This document shows positions 15,555 to 22,053 of a stretch of 22,053 nucleotides of DNA, one piece after another. The DNA comes from DAIOGN01 sp036745245. Its GTDB lineage: Bacteria; Zixibacteria; MSB-5A5; JAUVRN01. Made by a program: the position numbers and the translations under genes. Under the pieces are notes generated by a model. The model did no database searches. It was not told where the DNA came from and worked only from the letters and a program-made list of their open reading frames with translations. The stretch spans positions 1-22,053 of the forward strand of contig DAIOGN010000043.1 in NCBI GenBank assembly GCA_036745245.1, written 5' to 3'. Positions within the stretch are counted from its first letter, which is position 1. Each line of letters opens with the position of its first letter.

Positions 15555-17512
15555 GTACGTTCGTTTCGCCAGGCAACTTCGCCTGGCATCCTCGCCAGGC
15601 CGATATTGAGCGCAGCCATCTTCACTCGTTCATGAAGCTGCACGGCATCGAGTCGTTCCCCCGGCTCATGCAACGCTCCACCGAAGACGTGGCGTGGTTC
15701 ACGGAGGCACTGCTTTCGTACCTGGGCGTCGAGTTTCAAATTCCGTACAGAAACGTCCTGGAACTGCCCGACGGCCTGCCTTTCCCGCGCTGGTGCACGG
15801 GTGGCAAACTGAACATCACGGCCAGCTGCCTCGACCGCTGGCTGCGCGATCCGGAAAGCGCCCGCCGAACCGCCCTCATCTGGGAGGACGAGTCGGGTGA
15901 GTCGCGCAAGTTGTCGTACGCCGAACTCGCCTTCGAAGTGCATCGCTGCGTGGCGGCTCTGCGATCGCTCGGCGTGCGCAAAGGCGACGCCATCGGCCTG
16001 CACATGCCCATGACGCCCGAGCTGGTGGTGGCGTTTCTGGCGACGGCGCGCCTGGGCGGAGTGATTGTACCGCTCTTCTCAGGCTATGGAACCTCGGCCA
16101 TCGCGTCCCGCCTCAACGATGCCGGCGCACGCGTGCTGTTTACCGCCGATGGCATGCACCGGCGCGGGAAGATTGTGCCGCTCAAGGAGACCGCCGACTC
16201 CGCCATGACTCAGGTTCCCACGCTCGAACACTGCGTGGTCCTGCGTCACGCGGGCCAGAGCGTTCCCATGACAGCGGGCCGGGATCACTGGTGGCACGAA
16301 CTCGTCTCCACGCAGACCGCGTATGCGCAGTTCGAGCCCACCGACGCGGAAGACATAATTATGATCATCTACACGTCGGGCACCACGGGGCGCCCCAAGG
16401 GCGCCGTCCATACGCACTGCGGCTTCCCCGTGAAAGCGGCGCAGGACATGGCGTTTGGCACCGACGTTCACCCGGGCGACGTGATTCACTGGATCACCGA
16501 CATGGGCTGGATGATGGGACCGTGGCTCGTGTTCGGCTCCACCCTGCTTGGCTCCACCATGTTTCTTTACGACGGCGCGGCCGACTTTCCGGGACCCGAC
16601 CGCATGTGGGCCATGATGGCTCGGCACTCCGTGAACGTGTTCGGACTGTCGCCCTCCTATGTGCGAGCCGTCCTGCCGTTTGGAGCGGAATGTGCTCACA
16701 AGCACGACCTCTCGGCCCTGCGTGCCTTCGCCTCCACCGGCGAACCCTGGAATCCCGATCCGTGGTGGTGGCTGTTTCGCGATGTGGGCAGAAGCCTTCG
16801 CCCCATCATCAACTACTCCGGAGGCACCGAGATTTCCGGCGGCATCGTCATGGGTAATCCGATCCTCCCCTCCAAGCCCACTGCGTTTTCGGGCCCCTGC
16901 CCCGGGATCGCGGCGGCCGTGTTCGACGAAGACGGCCGGCCTGTACAGAATCGCGTGGGAGAGCTGGTGATCCGGGCTCCCTGGATCGGCATGACCCGTG
17001 GCTTCTGGCGCGACCGCGATCGCTATCTCGACACGTACTGGTCGCGCTGGCCCGACACCTGGGTGCATGGCGACTTTGCCGCAGTGGACGACGACGGCCA
17101 GTGGTACATCCTCGGCCGCTCGGATGACACCATTAAAGTGGCGGGCAAGCGCGTGGGCCCCGCCGAAGTGGAGTCGGTTCTGGTGGCTCACCCCGACGTG
17201 AGCGAAGCAGCCGCCATCGCGGTGCCCGACGAACTCAAGGGTAACGAAGTGGTGTGCTTCTGCGTATTGAAACCCGGCAGCTCTCCGGGCGCCACGCTGG
17301 CCGAGGCCCTCAAGAGTCTTGTGTCCACGGAGTTGGGAAAACCGCTGCGCCCGCGTGAGGTTTTGTTTGTGGCCGACCTGCCGCGCACCCGCAACGCCAA
17401 GATCATGCGCCGGCTGGTGCGCGCAGCCTACCTGGGGCTGGATCCTGGGGATACGTCGAGCATAGGTAATCCGGAGGCGATCGAGGACGTGAAACGAGCC
17501 AGGCATGCGTGA
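15551..17512 (+). CDS. AMP-forming acyl-CoA synthetase (acetyl/propionyl-CoA synthetase-like)
   Basis: This ANL-family ligase activates a carboxylic acid to acyl-AMP and then to acyl-CoA. The product is 653 residues, the size of acetyl-CoA synthetase, and has an ACAS-type N-terminal region (about 20-95). Motifs are the P-loop YTSGTTGRPKG (274-284), the A5-like YSGGTEISGG (422-431), the D500s block WVHGDFAAVDDDGQW, the hinge GRSDDTIKVAGKRVGPAEVES (522 onward) and the catalytic Lys617 in RNAKIMRR. The A5 segment lacks the WWQTETG signature of true acetyl-CoA synthetase, so the acyl substrate may be different (short or medium chain). The ATG overlaps the PAP2 stop by 4 bp; an upstream in-frame start at 15371 lies inside the PAP2 gene and is rejected. 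Its 3' end overlaps the next gene by 8 bp. Confidence 0.88.
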   Translation: MSTFVSPGNFAWHPRQADIERSHLHSFMKLHGIESFPRLMQRSTEDVAWFTEALLSYLGVEFQIPYRNVLELPDGLPFPRWCTGGKLNITASCLDRWLRDPESARRTALIWEDESGESRKLSYAELAFEVHRCVAALRSLGVRKGDAIGLHMPMTPELVVAFLATARLGGVIVPLFSGYGTSAIASRLNDAGARVLFTADGMHRRGKIVPLKETADSAMTQVPTLEHCVVLRHAGQSVPMTAGRDHWWHELVSTQTAYAQFEPTDAEDIIMIIYTSGTTGRPKGAVHTHCGFPVKAAQDMAFGTDVHPGDVIHWITDMGWMMGPWLVFGSTLLGSTMFLYDGAADFPGPDRMWAMMARHSVNVFGLSPSYVRAVLPFGAECAHKHDLSALRAFASTGEPWNPDPWWWLFRDVGRSLRPIINYSGGTEISGGIVMGNPILPSKPTAFSGPCPGIAAAVFDEDGRPVQNRVGELVIRAPWIGMTRGFWRDRDRYLDTYWSRWPDTWVHGDFAAVDDDGQWYILGRSDDTIKVAGKRVGPAEVESVLVAHPDVSEAAAIAVPDELKGNEVVCFCVLKPGSSPGATLAEALKSLVSTELGKPLRPREVLFVADLPRTRNAKIMRRLVRAAYLGLDPGDTSSIGNPEAIEDVKRARHA

Positions 17513-18599
17513 GTTCACAGCGTTCCGATCGCAGCCCTGGGGCGTGCTTGCACTGGCCTGTACTCTGGTGCTCGCAGCCTGCACAGCGGAGCCGCCCGAA
17601 GCGGATTCCGAGCCCGTTTCGGATCCGGTGGGCACCCTGGCCGAGCGATCCACGCTGTTTGAGGGCACGCTGCCCTGCCAGGATTGTCCCGGGATTCGCT
17701 ACCAGCTGCTCCTGCGCCCCGACTCCGTGTACTTTCTGAGGCGTTCGTACCTTGGGGCCGACATCGTGGATCAGGACGACATCGGCCGCTGGTATCTCGA
17801 TGTCGCCCGAAGGCTGGTGCGTCTGCGAGGCAGCGGCGAGGATCTCCCCGACTTGAGAGTGGTTAGCACCGACACGTTGCGACCCGTATCCCGCGAAGCC
17901 GCGCATCAGCTGGCCGATTCTGCCGCGGCGCTCGTGCGCCGTGAAGAGAGTGCGCCGTTCGAACCGCGGCTCTCCATGCGGGGCATGTTCACCTACATGG
18001 CCGACGCGGCGCTGTTTCGCGAATGCGCGTCCGAGTGGCGGATCCCCGTGGCGATGGAAGCCGAGTATCCACTTCTCGAACGCGCCTACTCCGAGGCCGT
18101 ACTCGAGCCCGGCTCACCGCTTCTCGCCGAGGTGGTGGGGCGCGTGACCACGCGCCCCGCGGTCGATCGTGAAGGCTTTGCGGATGTGCTGGTGGTGGAG
18201 CGCTTCGAAGGCGTGTGGCCCGGCGAGACCTGCGGTGCTCAGGGGGCCACGGCCTCGCTCGAAAATACGTTCTGGGGACTCGTGCGCATCGGCAGCCGTC
18301 CGGTGAGGATGGCAGCGGATCAGAGGGAAGTGCATCTGAGATTCCTGCCCGGCACCAACGAAGTTCGCGGCTTTGCCGGATGCAACTCCTTCTCCGGCTC
18401 GTTCAAGGTGGAAGGTCGGCTGGTTTCCTTTGGCGCTCTGGCGAGCACGCGAATGGCGTGCCCCTTCCTGGAGCAGGAAACGGAACTCTTCGATCGCCTG
18501 GCGAAGGCCACCCGCTACGTCATCACGGGCGACCACCTGGATCTGAAGGACGGAGACGGCACGGTGCTCCTCCGCTTCGAAGCTCGCTACTTCAGATAG
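17505..18599 (+). CDS. lipoprotein with NlpE N-terminal-like and META domains
   Basis: This 364-residue lipoprotein has the lipobox LAAC (Cys26) after a short Arg-containing signal peptide. Residues about 40-125 resemble the NlpE N-terminal domain (FEGTLPCQDCPGIRYQLLLRPD), including the CxxC pair that in E. coli NlpE relates to surface and copper sensing. A middle region (about 155-240, GMFTYMADAALFREC...) resembles segments seen between NlpE-like and META domains. Residues about 247-362 are a META (HslJ-like) domain, with FWGLVRI, the GFAGCNSFSGSF core and RMACPFLEQE. The ATG at 17505 lies within the synthetase gene, with an 8-bp overlap. The gene is the last of a three-gene operon and meets the metalloprotease gene tail to tail 24 bp downstream. 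A role in envelope stress or outer-membrane homeostasis is inferred from family members only. Confidence 0.82.
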   Translation: MREFTAFRSQPWGVLALACTLVLAACTAEPPEADSEPVSDPVGTLAERSTLFEGTLPCQDCPGIRYQLLLRPDSVYFLRRSYLGADIVDQDDIGRWYLDVARRLVRLRGSGEDLPDLRVVSTDTLRPVSREAAHQLADSAAALVRREESAPFEPRLSMRGMFTYMADAALFRECASEWRIPVAMEAEYPLLERAYSEAVLEPGSPLLAEVVGRVTTRPAVDREGFADVLVVERFEGVWPGETCGAQGATASLENTFWGLVRIGSRPVRMAADQREVHLRFLPGTNEVRGFAGCNSFSGSFKVEGRLVSFGALASTRMACPFLEQETELFDRLAKATRYVITGDHLDLKDGDGTVLLRFEARYFR

Positions 18600-18623
18600 T
18601 CCGGCTCAGGCAAACCGGCCCCG

Positions 18624-20261
18624 CTATAAAGCGCATACATTGCACGGCGGATCGCCGCTCTTGAACACGTAGTTCACCATGTCGATAATGTCGGCCGACG
18701 TCACGGTTCCGGAGCAGTTCACGTCGCCCACGGCGGGCACGGGAACGGGCGGCGCGCCGCTCTTGAACGCATAGTTCACCAGCTGAATGATATCTTCGGA
18801 GCCATGCGTGCCGTTGTTGCCGATGTCGCCCGTCATGAGGGTCACGTTTCCCGGCGTGCTCACGGCCGGGCAGTTGTCGCAGACGTCGCCCCAGGTGTCG
18901 GCATCGGCGTTGGCTTGCGCGCCGTTGGGAGTGGCAGGGCAGTTGTCGCAGGGGTCGCCCGGGCCGTCGCCGTCGCCGTCGGCCTGGCTGGCGTTGGCAT
19001 GGCTGGGGCAGTTGTCGCAGACGTCGCCGTCGCCGTCGGAATCGGTGTCGAGCTGGGTGGCGTTGGAGGCCGAGGGACAGTTGTCGCAGGACGACTTCCA
19101 GAGGTCGAGATCGGAATCGGCGTCGAGATACACGCATGGTTCGTTCTGCACCAGAGGGCTTGAGAAGTCGCAGGTGAAGGTGCTTCCACCCGAAGCGCCC
19201 TGCGACGTGATGCTCGCCAGCTGATCCAGATCGAGACAAGGTGTGCCAGGCCGGTGGGTGAGTGATTGTACGGGCGCCAGAAAAGAGACGTCCACAATAT
19301 TCGACCAATCGTCGTAATCCATGCTTACGCCGATTGTGCCGGCGGCCCAGCACCAGTTGTAGTCGGCCAGATCCTTGATCACCGGCGCCCCGTCGATGGC
19401 GAGGTCGCAGTCCCAGTCCACCGGACCCAGGCCGGCGCCCGCAGACTCCACGAGGGCCGCCTCGTCGAGAGCCGGGAGGAGTCCGTGCGAGTAGTCGAGG
19501 TCGCGGAACGGCGCGGCGTGGCAGCTGTCCACGAGGCCCGAACAGATGTTCATCTTGCGAACGCCGAGCACCTGGCAGCGATAGGTCATGACGCTCGCGT
19601 AGTTCGGCTTGTACTGAGTGTAGAAATTCTCGCTCTGCCCGCCCGCATGCCGCAGCCCCAGGTTGTGGCCCAGTTCATGCACGAACGTGCCGGCGCGATC
19701 GAACGGCGTTCCCACCTCGGCGTTCCAGGCACCCAGTGTAACGATGAAGTCGTCACCCACGATCTCCGCAAAGCCGGACGAGGTACTGGGACCCGACCCC
19801 AGGTTGTATTGGTGCGCCATGATGCAATAGTGCCAGCCCGTTCCCTCTGCGTGATCGACCCAGGCGTTCTTGATCGTCTTGAAGCCGGTGGCGCCCAGGG
19901 TCTCGAAGGTTGAGCTCATGTCGATCACCGCGGTCTCGGGAATCGTATCGGAGATCTCGATGTTCATCGTGATCCCCTCGCAGGCGAACATGTTCACGAT
20001 CATGGCGATTTCGTCGGGGTACAGGTGATGCGCATGGCCTCCAGCCGACATGATGTCGACTTCCACGTTGATCACCGTGGGCACGCGCAGCGCCCGCATC
20101 GGGATCGAGCCCAGGTCGAGATGCTCCACGTTGTCGGGGATGCGGATGGGCCACGACTCCACCAGGGCGGTCAACGAGGCACCCGGGACCGCCTGGTCCG
20201 CCTGTGCGGCAGCAGAGGTCCAGGTCAACAGCAGCGTACACAGCAATGCGCGCAGGTTCAT
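18624..20261 (-). CDS. secreted metzincin-type metalloprotease with thrombospondin type 3 repeats and dockerin-like pair
   Basis: This 545-residue protein has a Sec signal peptide (MNLRALLCTLLLTWTSAAAQA). The catalytic zinc site is HELGHNLGLRH (195-205), the full HExxHxxGxxH metzincin motif, and a plausible Met-turn follows in SVMTYR (M225). The protein should be an active extracellular zinc endopeptidase. Residues 380-466 hold four DNCP-type thrombospondin type 3 calcium repeats rich in Asp, Gly and Cys. Residues 478-539 hold two dockerin-like loops, then CNVCAL. The ATG at 20261 has a strong AAGGAGA ribosome binding site (20268-20274); an in-frame start at 20429 would add 56 Pro/Arg-rich residues before the signal and is rejected. 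It is a single-gene unit with its own promoter. Propeptide boundaries and substrate cannot be read from sequence. Confidence 0.88.
   Translation of the reverse strand: MNLRALLCTLLLTWTSAAAQADQAVPGASLTALVESWPIRIPDNVEHLDLGSIPMRALRVPTVINVEVDIMSAGGHAHHLYPDEIAMIVNMFACEGITMNIEISDTIPETAVIDMSSTFETLGATGFKTIKNAWVDHAEGTGWHYCIMAHQYNLGSGPSTSSGFAEIVGDDFIVTLGAWNAEVGTPFDRAGTFVHELGHNLGLRHAGGQSENFYTQYKPNYASVMTYRCQVLGVRKMNICSGLVDSCHAAPFRDLDYSHGLLPALDEAALVESAGAGLGPVDWDCDLAIDGAPVIKDLADYNWCWAAGTIGVSMDYDDWSNIVDVSFLAPVQSLTHRPGTPCLDLDQLASITSQGASGGSTFTCDFSSPLVQNEPCVYLDADSDLDLWKSSCDNCPSASNATQLDTDSDGDGDVCDNCPSHANASQADGDGDGPGDPCDNCPATPNGAQANADADTWGDVCDNCPAVSTPGNVTLMTGDIGNNGTHGSEDIIQLVNYAFKSGAPPVPVPAVGDVNCSGTVTSADIIDMVNYVFKSGDPPCNVCAL
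18645..18830 (-). repeat. dockerin-like module in the metalloprotease
   Basis: Residues 478-539 contain two calcium-loop plus helix units (GDIGNNGTHGSEDIIQLVNYAFKSG and GDVNCSGTVTSADII...YVFKSG, in order). The second shares the 15 residues GDVNCSGTVTSADII exactly with the second loop of the other secreted protein in this window, and both end in a PPC-x-x-C tail. The first loop is more divergent than the second. Confidence 0.78.
18864..19124 (-). repeat. thrombospondin type 3 calcium-binding repeats in the metalloprotease
   Basis: Residues 380-466 carry four CDNCP cores at about 25-residue spacing, with Asp-rich linkers such as DTDSDGDGDV and DGDGDGPGD. This is the calcium-wrapped stalk pattern of bacterial TSP3 repeats, likely a rigid spacer between the catalytic and dockerin-like parts. 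The short GCC/GTC tandem runs in the DNA here come from these Asp-Gly codons. Confidence 0.88.
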
Positions 20262-20364
20262 CGATGTTCTCCTTACCGGGTGCGGCGGACGGCCAGGGCC
20301 GGGGGCGGAAGTTCCGAGACCGGTGCGAAGGCCGAGTGGGACTCGTCTAATAGATGATCCCGGC

Positions 20365-20392
20365 AATAAACGCGTTTTCGGCTGGCTGTCAA
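20365..20392 (-). promoter_or_regulatory. sigma-70-like promoter for the secreted metalloprotease
   Basis: Read on the minus strand, a perfect TTGACA (complement of 20387-20392) is followed after 16 bp by TTTATT (complement of 20365-20370), four of six matches to the -10 consensus. Transcription would begin near 20358 and leave a leader of about 97 nt before the ATG at 20261. Confidence 0.5.
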
Positions 20393-20503
20393 TGTGGGAA
20401 GGACTCGGGTGCCCGAATGGTTGACCCACCGCCGTTGGCCGATCATCCTCCGGTCACGGAGATACGCCGGGAATTCCCTGCGCGTGGCAGGGGAACAGAG
20501 ACG

Positions 20504-21403
20504 ATGAGCCCATTACCCAACGCACGCCCCGGAGCGGCGCTGCGCATCCTGTGCCCGGCCTGTGCCAGGACGGTGATGTCTCTGGTGATTCTGCTGGCTG
20601 TGCACCTGGGCTGCACGTCGGAAGACTCACGAACGACCTCGCGAACTACACGGTCCGACCCGGTCTACATTCCCCTCGAACTTCTTCGCCAGGGTGCACA
20701 GCTCGAGTCGAAGGACAGCCTCGTGGAGGCCCTCCGCGCCTACGACAGTTGTGTGGCCATCGCAGGCCGGCCCGAAGGAGATCACTCGGTACTGGCCCGC
20801 TGCCTTCTGTCCCGGGCACGTTTGCATCTTGTTCTGGATCTCTACGCTCGATCTGTTGTCGACGCGGACTCGGCGCTGCACCTGCAACAGAAGGCAGGCT
20901 GCACGCCCAGTGAGAGAGGCCGCGCGTGGCTCTTCCTCGCAGGCGGCCTGGAGGGCCAGCAGAGGTTTCCACAGGCCGATTCAGCCAGCGATTCCGCGCT
21001 CACGATGCTCTCCGCATTGCAGCCGCCGGAGACCAGCCTGCATGTGGATGCGCTCTGCCTGCGGGGTCGGATTCGGATGCAGTTCGATTCTGCCGGAGAG
21101 GCGGAACGCATGTTCTCCACCGCTGTGAGGCTTTGTCCCGGCGAAGATCGAGCCCTTCGCCGTTGGGAAGCTGAGAGCCTCCTGGGCTGGAGCCTGGTGC
21201 GCGAGGGGCGCCTCGAAGAAGCAGAACCCCCGCTGCTCCGGGCCTTTGCCGCGCTCAGTCGCAAGTTCGGAAACGAAGATCCGGTCGTGCGCGCCGCCGC
21301 CTCCCGTGTGGCCGAATTGTACGAGCGCTGGCAGAAACACGACCTGTTCGCTCACTATCAGGCCATCGCCACGCACTCTCTGAACGCCGAAGACGCCGAA
21401 TAG
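20504..21403 (+). CDS. TPR-like lipoprotein of unknown role
   Basis: This 299-residue protein has a lipoprotein signal (hydrophobic VMSLVILLAVHLGC, lipobox HLGC). The mature part is helical and Ala/Leu-rich, with tetratricopeptide-like pairs such as LVEALRAYDSCVAIAG and YARSVVDADSALHLQQ, so a scaffold or protein-interaction role is likely. The ATG at 20504 gives an n-region with Arg residues. A second ATG at 20576 has a better-placed AGGA but yields a signal with no positive charge. An in-frame ATG at 20354 would overlap the metalloprotease promoter region and is rejected. The gene is divergent from the metalloprotease and ends 5 bp from the convergent epimerase-like gene. I recognise no specific family beyond TPR-like repeats. 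Confidence 0.7.
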   Translation: MSPLPNARPGAALRILCPACARTVMSLVILLAVHLGCTSEDSRTTSRTTRSDPVYIPLELLRQGAQLESKDSLVEALRAYDSCVAIAGRPEGDHSVLARCLLSRARLHLVLDLYARSVVDADSALHLQQKAGCTPSERGRAWLFLAGGLEGQQRFPQADSASDSALTMLSALQPPETSLHVDALCLRGRIRMQFDSAGEAERMFSTAVRLCPGEDRALRRWEAESLLGWSLVREGRLEEAEPPLLRAFAALSRKFGNEDPVVRAAASRVAELYERWQKHDLFAHYQAIATHSLNAEDAE

Positions 21404-21408
21404 TCGCG

Positions 21409-22053
21409 CTACGACCGGCCGAGCTGGTGGGAGAGCGATGCCTCCAGGCCGGGATAGCGGAACTCGAATCCCAGGTCCAAGAGCCGCTTCGGGCGCAGCC
21501 GCGTGCTGGCCAGAAGCAGCTCGTCGGCCAGCTGGCCGAAGGCCGCCCGGGCAGCGAACGCAGGGACGGGCAGAAACGCGGGCCGCCTCAACACGCGGGC
21601 CAGGATGCGCGTGAACTCCGCATTCGTGACCGGCTCGGGCGCGGCCATGTTCACCGGTCCATTCGCTCGATCGTCCGACAACAGATGCATCATGGCACGG
21701 ACATGGTCATCGAGGTCGATCCAGCTGAAGTACTGTTGACCGTTTCCGATCGGGCCGCCCAGGCCCAGGCGGAACGGCAGGAGCATCCGCGATAGCGGCG
21801 CGCCCTCGGTGGTCATCACCACGGCAGTGCGGAGCTTCGCCACCCGCACGCCGGCGTCGCTCAAGATCTGTGTGCCGTCCTCCCAGGCCTGGCACAGCTC
21901 CGCCAGAAATCCGCGACCGCGCTCACTCCCCTCCTCCAGCCAGTCCGCGCCCCGGTCTCCGTAGTACCCCATGGCCGAGCCGGAGAGGAACACGCGCACC
22001 TGTGGCGTGTGCGTGGCGAGTTGTTCGCAGAGTCGGCGCGTGGTGCCCACGCG
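21409..22053 (-). CDS. TIGR01777-family NAD(P)-binding epimerase-like protein (5' end outside window)
   Basis: The visible 214 residues are the C-terminal two thirds of a short-chain dehydrogenase/epimerase-like protein of the YfcH/SulA-related TIGR01777 family. The frame is open to the right window edge, so the Rossmann glycine motif is missing only because of the cut. Family hallmarks are the SGSAMGYYGDRG segment (the conserved SA-x-GYYG motif), the VAKLRTAVVM strand, LGGPIGNGQQYFSWIDLDDHVRAM, and the C-terminal ELLLASTRLRPKRLLDLGFEFRYPGLE. The family is widespread and its substrate is not established. It is convergent with the TPR-like lipoprotein gene, with a 5-bp gap and no visible terminator between them. 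Confidence 0.9.
   Translation of the reverse strand, partial: RVGTTRRLCEQLATHTPQVRVFLSGSAMGYYGDRGADWLEEGSERGRGFLAELCQAWEDGTQILSDAGVRVAKLRTAVVMTTEGAPLSRMLLPFRLGLGGPIGNGQQYFSWIDLDDHVRAMMHLLSDDRANGPVNMAAPEPVTNAEFTRILARVLRRPAFLPVPAFAARAAFGQLADELLLASTRLRPKRLLDLGFEFRYPGLEASLSHQLGRS

Noticed and set aside
16079..17668. 529-residue open frame antisense to the acyl-CoA synthetase
   Set aside because: It runs across a well-defined synthetase gene and into the next gene, and has no family motif; third-position GC bias explains its length.
18600..18623. Possible bidirectional terminator between the META lipoprotein and metalloprotease genes
   Set aside because: Only a 4-bp CCGG/CCGG pairing is available and neither strand shows a T-run.
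18960..19050. Short GCC/GTC tandem runs resembling a microsatellite
   Set aside because: They encode the Asp-Gly runs of the thrombospondin type 3 repeats, so protein repeats explain them.

Overview
The window is 22 kb of GC-rich bacterial chromosome carrying fourteen protein-coding genes, two of them cut by the window edges. I see no tRNA, rRNA, CRISPR array, transposase or phage gene. The cell envelope looks diderm: there is an RND-type efflux pair, three lipoproteins with clear lipoboxes, and two large secreted proteins. Both secreted proteins end in a doubled dockerin-like calcium-loop module of the form GDVNCSGTVTSADII...VFK(G/S)G. From general knowledge, such modules together with thrombospondin type 3 repeats are common in poorly cultured FCB-related and neighbouring phyla (Eisenbacteria, Zixibacteria, Krumholzibacteriota, Gemmatimonadota). 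That placement is an inference and was not tested.

Layout. (1) 1-2031, + strand: the C-terminal half of a KdpD-type potassium/turgor sensor kinase, translationally coupled to a KdpE response regulator. (2) 2032-7941, + strand: a control region with an extended -10 promoter and two inverted repeats, then a periplasmic adaptor lipoprotein, an RND inner-membrane permease (4-bp overlap) and a PLP-dependent group II amino-acid decarboxylase 51 bp downstream. (3) 7927-14773, - strand: a PATAN (DUF4388) protein with a degenerate receiver domain, the ABC-F translation factor EttA, and a 1065-residue secreted protein with two Asp-box motifs, a beta-sandwich region and a C-terminal dockerin-like pair. 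A good intrinsic terminator separates this last gene from ettA. (4) 15045-18599, + strand: a tightly packed three-gene operon of a PAP2-family phosphatase, an AMP-forming acyl-CoA synthetase and a lipoprotein joining an NlpE N-terminal-like region to a META domain. (5) 18624-20261, - strand: a secreted metzincin-type metalloprotease with thrombospondin type 3 repeats and the same dockerin-like pair. (6) 20504-21403, + strand: a TPR-like lipoprotein, convergent with a TIGR01777-family NAD(P)-binding epimerase-like gene that runs off the right edge.

How the genes fit together. Region 2 looks like an efflux operon that may export a product of, or share regulation with, the decarboxylase; no outer-membrane channel gene is present in the window. 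The two secreted proteins are not adjacent, but they share the C-terminal module, strong ribosome binding sites and predicted leaders of about 90-100 nt behind good promoter-like boxes. This suggests a common export, attachment or display route. No cohesin gene is visible. Most of the rest is ordinary housekeeping (kdpDE, ettA). The least explained parts are the dockerin-tailed pair, the degenerate receiver-PATAN protein and the PAP2/acyl-CoA synthetase/NlpE-META operon.
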